From Firmicutes bacterium CAG:124 (lineage in GTDB: Bacteria > Bacillota > Clostridia > Oscillospirales > Oscillospiraceae), in contig HF990581.1 of assembly GCA_000432135.1 (NCBI GenBank), forward strand, positions 1 to 31,592: a DNA stretch of 31,592 bases. Direction: 5' to 3'. Below, one piece after another: positions 30,207-31,592 of the stretch (within the stretch, counting starts at the first letter, position 1; each line of letters opens with the position of its first letter). Below the pieces are notes generated by a model. The model was not told where the DNA came from. It worked only from the letters and a program-made list of their open reading frames with translations, and ran no database searches. The translations under genes and the position numbers were made by a program.

Positions 30207-30239
30207 ATTTATCATATTTTGCTTACAATTTATCATATT
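30207..30239. promoter_or_regulatory. 12-bp direct repeat upstream of galE
   Basis: ATTTATCATATT occurs at 30207-30218 and 30228-30239, so the copies are exactly two helical turns (21 bases) apart, about 35-65 bases before the galE -35 box. It may bind a tandem dimer of an activator or be an UP-like AT-rich element. Confidence 0.4.
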
Positions 30240-30271
30240 GTCTGTTTCTGCACGGAATCTGCGCTTTTGCC

Positions 30272-30300
30272 TTGCACTTTTTTCCGCCGCGTGCTATACT
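30272..30300 (+). promoter_or_regulatory. sigma-A promoter of galE
   Basis: TTGCAC (30272-30277) and TATACT (30295-30300) are separated by 17 bases. AGGAGG follows at 30321, before the ATG at 30334. Confidence 0.75.
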
Positions 30301-30333
30301 GCCACTGAAATTTCGGATACAGGAGGGCTTCAT

Positions 30334-31370
30334 ATGTCCATTCTTTTGACTGGCGGCGCCGGGTTCATCGGCAGCCACCCCGCCGTTTCCCCGCTTAACG
30401 CGGGGCCGGGTATCGTCCTCTGCGGTACGCGGGACAGGATATCGTCATTGTTGATAATCTGTACAACAGTTCTCCGAAGGTCATTGACCGCATCGAGCGC
30501 ATCACCGGCAAGCGCCCGGTCTTTGTCGAGGCAGACTGCTGCGACAGGGCCGCGATGGACAGGCTTTTTTCTGACTACGACATCACCGGCGTCATCCACT
30601 TTGCCGGACTCAAGGCCGTCGGCGAATCCGTCGAAAAGCCGCTGCTCTATTACCGCAACAATCTGGATTCCACGCTGACCGTTCTGGAGGTCATGCGTGA
30701 GCATAACTGCCATCAGTTCGTCTTCTCGTCCTCGGCCACGGTCTACGGCGACCAGCCTGCGCCACTGTATGAGACGGCGCAGACCGGCGGCTGCTCCAAT
30801 CCCTACGGCTGGACGAAGTTCATGATCGAGGAGATCCTGAAGGGTGCCTGCAGGGCCGATCTGGCGCTTTCCGTTGTGCTGCTCCGCTACTTTAACCCCA
30901 TCGGCGCGCACGAATCCGGCCTGATCGGAGAAAACCCGAACGGCATTCCCAACAATCTGATGCCCTACATCACGCAGGTCGCCATCGGCCGCCGCGAAAG
31001 GCTGACCGTCTTCGGCGACGACTACGACACCCCGGACGGCACCGGCGTGCGCGATTATATCCACGTCGTCGATCTGGCCGAGGGCCATCTGTGCGCGATC
31101 CGCTATGCGCAGGCGCACACCGGCTGCGAGGTCTTCAACCTCGGCACCGGCCGCGGCGTCAGCGTGCTGGAAATGGTGCACACCTTCTCCGAGGTCAACA
31201 ATGTTCCCGTCCCCTACGTCATCGGCCCGCGCCGTGCAGGCGATCTGGCGACGGTCTACGCAGATCCCGCTAAGGCGAAGCAGATCCTTGGCTGGGAGGC
31301 AAAGAAAACGCTTGCCGATATGTGCCGCGACAGCTGGCGCTGGCAGACCCGGAACCCGTCCGGATATTAA
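30334..31370 (+). pseudogene. galE: UDP-glucose 4-epimerase gene with frameshifting duplication
   Basis: The gene opens with the intact Rossmann motif MSILLTGGAGFIGSH, then shifts frame at about 30395-30430 and continues as QDIVIVDNLYNSSPKVIDRI and the full rest of GalE: HFAGLKAVGES, SSSATVYG, the catalytic Tyr-Lys in NPYGWTKFM, LRYFNPIGAHESG and GVRDYIHVVDL. Removing 29 bases (one copy of an imperfect repeat, CGCGGG...TATCGTC, three mismatches in 19) restores a single 335-residue frame, the normal size. So either the gene was broken by a recent tandem duplication or the assembly has an error. The internal ATG at 30555 would give 271 residues lacking the NAD-binding start and is unlikely to be active. 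Promoter and ribosome site are intact. Confidence 0.85.
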
Positions 31371-31404
31371 GCCCGGAGCTTTCGAAAAACACATAGAACC
31401 CTGC

Positions 31405-31421
31405 ACCGGAACACCGGTTTT
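31405..31421 (+). terminator. weak terminator after galE
   Basis: ACCGG-AACA-CCGGT followed by TTT forms a short five-base-pair hairpin with a small T run, 35 bases past the galE stop. Confidence 0.4.
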
Positions 31422-31441
31422 CAGATTTCGCCAGAAAACGG

Positions 31442-31470
31442 TTGCATTTTTGAAGAAAAGATGCTATGAT
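31442..31470 (+). promoter_or_regulatory. promoter of the tRNA-Gly gene
   Basis: TTGCAT (31442-31447) and TATGAT (31465-31470) are 17 bases apart, 17 bases before the tRNA 5' end. Confidence 0.75.
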
Positions 31471-31487
31471 ATCAGCGCATCAAACAG

Positions 31488-31561
31488 GCAGGGTTCGTAC
31501 ATCGGTAGTACAGCGGCTTCCCAAGCCGCGGAGGCGGGTTCGACTCCCGTACCCTGCTCCA
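31488..31561 (+). tRNA. tRNA-Gly, anticodon CCC
   Basis: A complete 74-base cloverleaf: acceptor GCAGGGT with ACCCTGC, anticodon stem GCGGC/GCCGC around TTCCCAA (anticodon CCC, reading GGG), T arm with GGTTCGACTC, and an encoded CCA end (31559-31561). The D loop contains GGTAG. It reads GGG glycine codons. Confidence 0.97.
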
Positions 31562-31592
31562 TGATTGCCGAACACTATAGATGAAATGGCAA

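Noticed and set aside
30555..31370. Shorter GalE starting at an internal ATG
   Set aside because: It would lack the NAD-binding glycine motif, and the upstream frame clearly continues the same protein, so a frameshift explains it better.
1..31592. CRISPR array, transposase or prophage genes
   Set aside because: No regularly spaced repeats, no transposase or integrase motifs and no phage structural genes were seen on either strand.

Overview
The window looks like chromosomal DNA of a Gram-positive anaerobe of the class Clostridia, probably Oscillospiraceae-like. This is inferred from a large SRP RNA with an Alu domain, a CIRCE element before clpB, sigma-A-type promoters, strong AGGAGG ribosome binding sites, dgt-dnaG-rpoD gene order and fairly GC-rich coding DNA. 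No rRNA, CRISPR array, intact insertion sequence or prophage was seen.

Layout. (1) 219-5009, minus strand: an Lrp/AsnC regulator, a phosphotriesterase-family metal hydrolase, a KDPG aldolase fused to a glyoxalase-like (VOC) domain, a 2-keto-3-deoxygluconate kinase and a PLP aminotransferase. They are closely spaced and look like one catabolic operon of unassigned substrate. (2) 5010-5614: a 600-base AT-rich divergent control region with several palindromes. (3) 5615-11622, plus strand: a BMP-family lipoprotein, ATPase and two permeases (nucleoside-type ABC importer), then a guanine-deaminase-like amidohydrolase. A convergent HutC-type GntR regulator (11695-12489) probably belongs to this purine uptake module. 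(4) 12528-14062: a gene graveyard with pieces of a DinD-like protein, a subtilisin-family protease and an ArsR-like regulator with an internal deletion. (5) 14176-16943: clpB with a textbook promoter, a perfect CIRCE operator and a terminator shared with the SRP RNA. (6) 16944-23843, minus strand: core genes hflX, yigZ, dgt, dnaG, rpoD, acpP, the SRP RNA gene (ffs) and rpmE. (7) 24017-25936: a YtrA-like GntR/ABC ATPase/membrane protein operon with an operator over its promoter. (8) 26211-30095: the deoxynucleoside salvage operon tdk-deoC-deoD-deoB-cdd, with a MITE-like palindromic repeat between deoC and deoD. (9) 30334-31370: galE carrying an apparent 29-bp duplication that breaks its frame. 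(10) 31488-31561: tRNA-Gly(CCC).

Two modules share a theme. The BMP transporter plus deaminase would import and deaminate purines. The deo operon would split nucleosides to bases and pentose phosphates and feed acetaldehyde plus glyceraldehyde-3-phosphate into central metabolism. The least explained part is the first operon, where a lactonase-like hydrolase and an aminotransferase accompany the lower Entner-Doudoroff enzymes under a probable amino-acid-responsive regulator.
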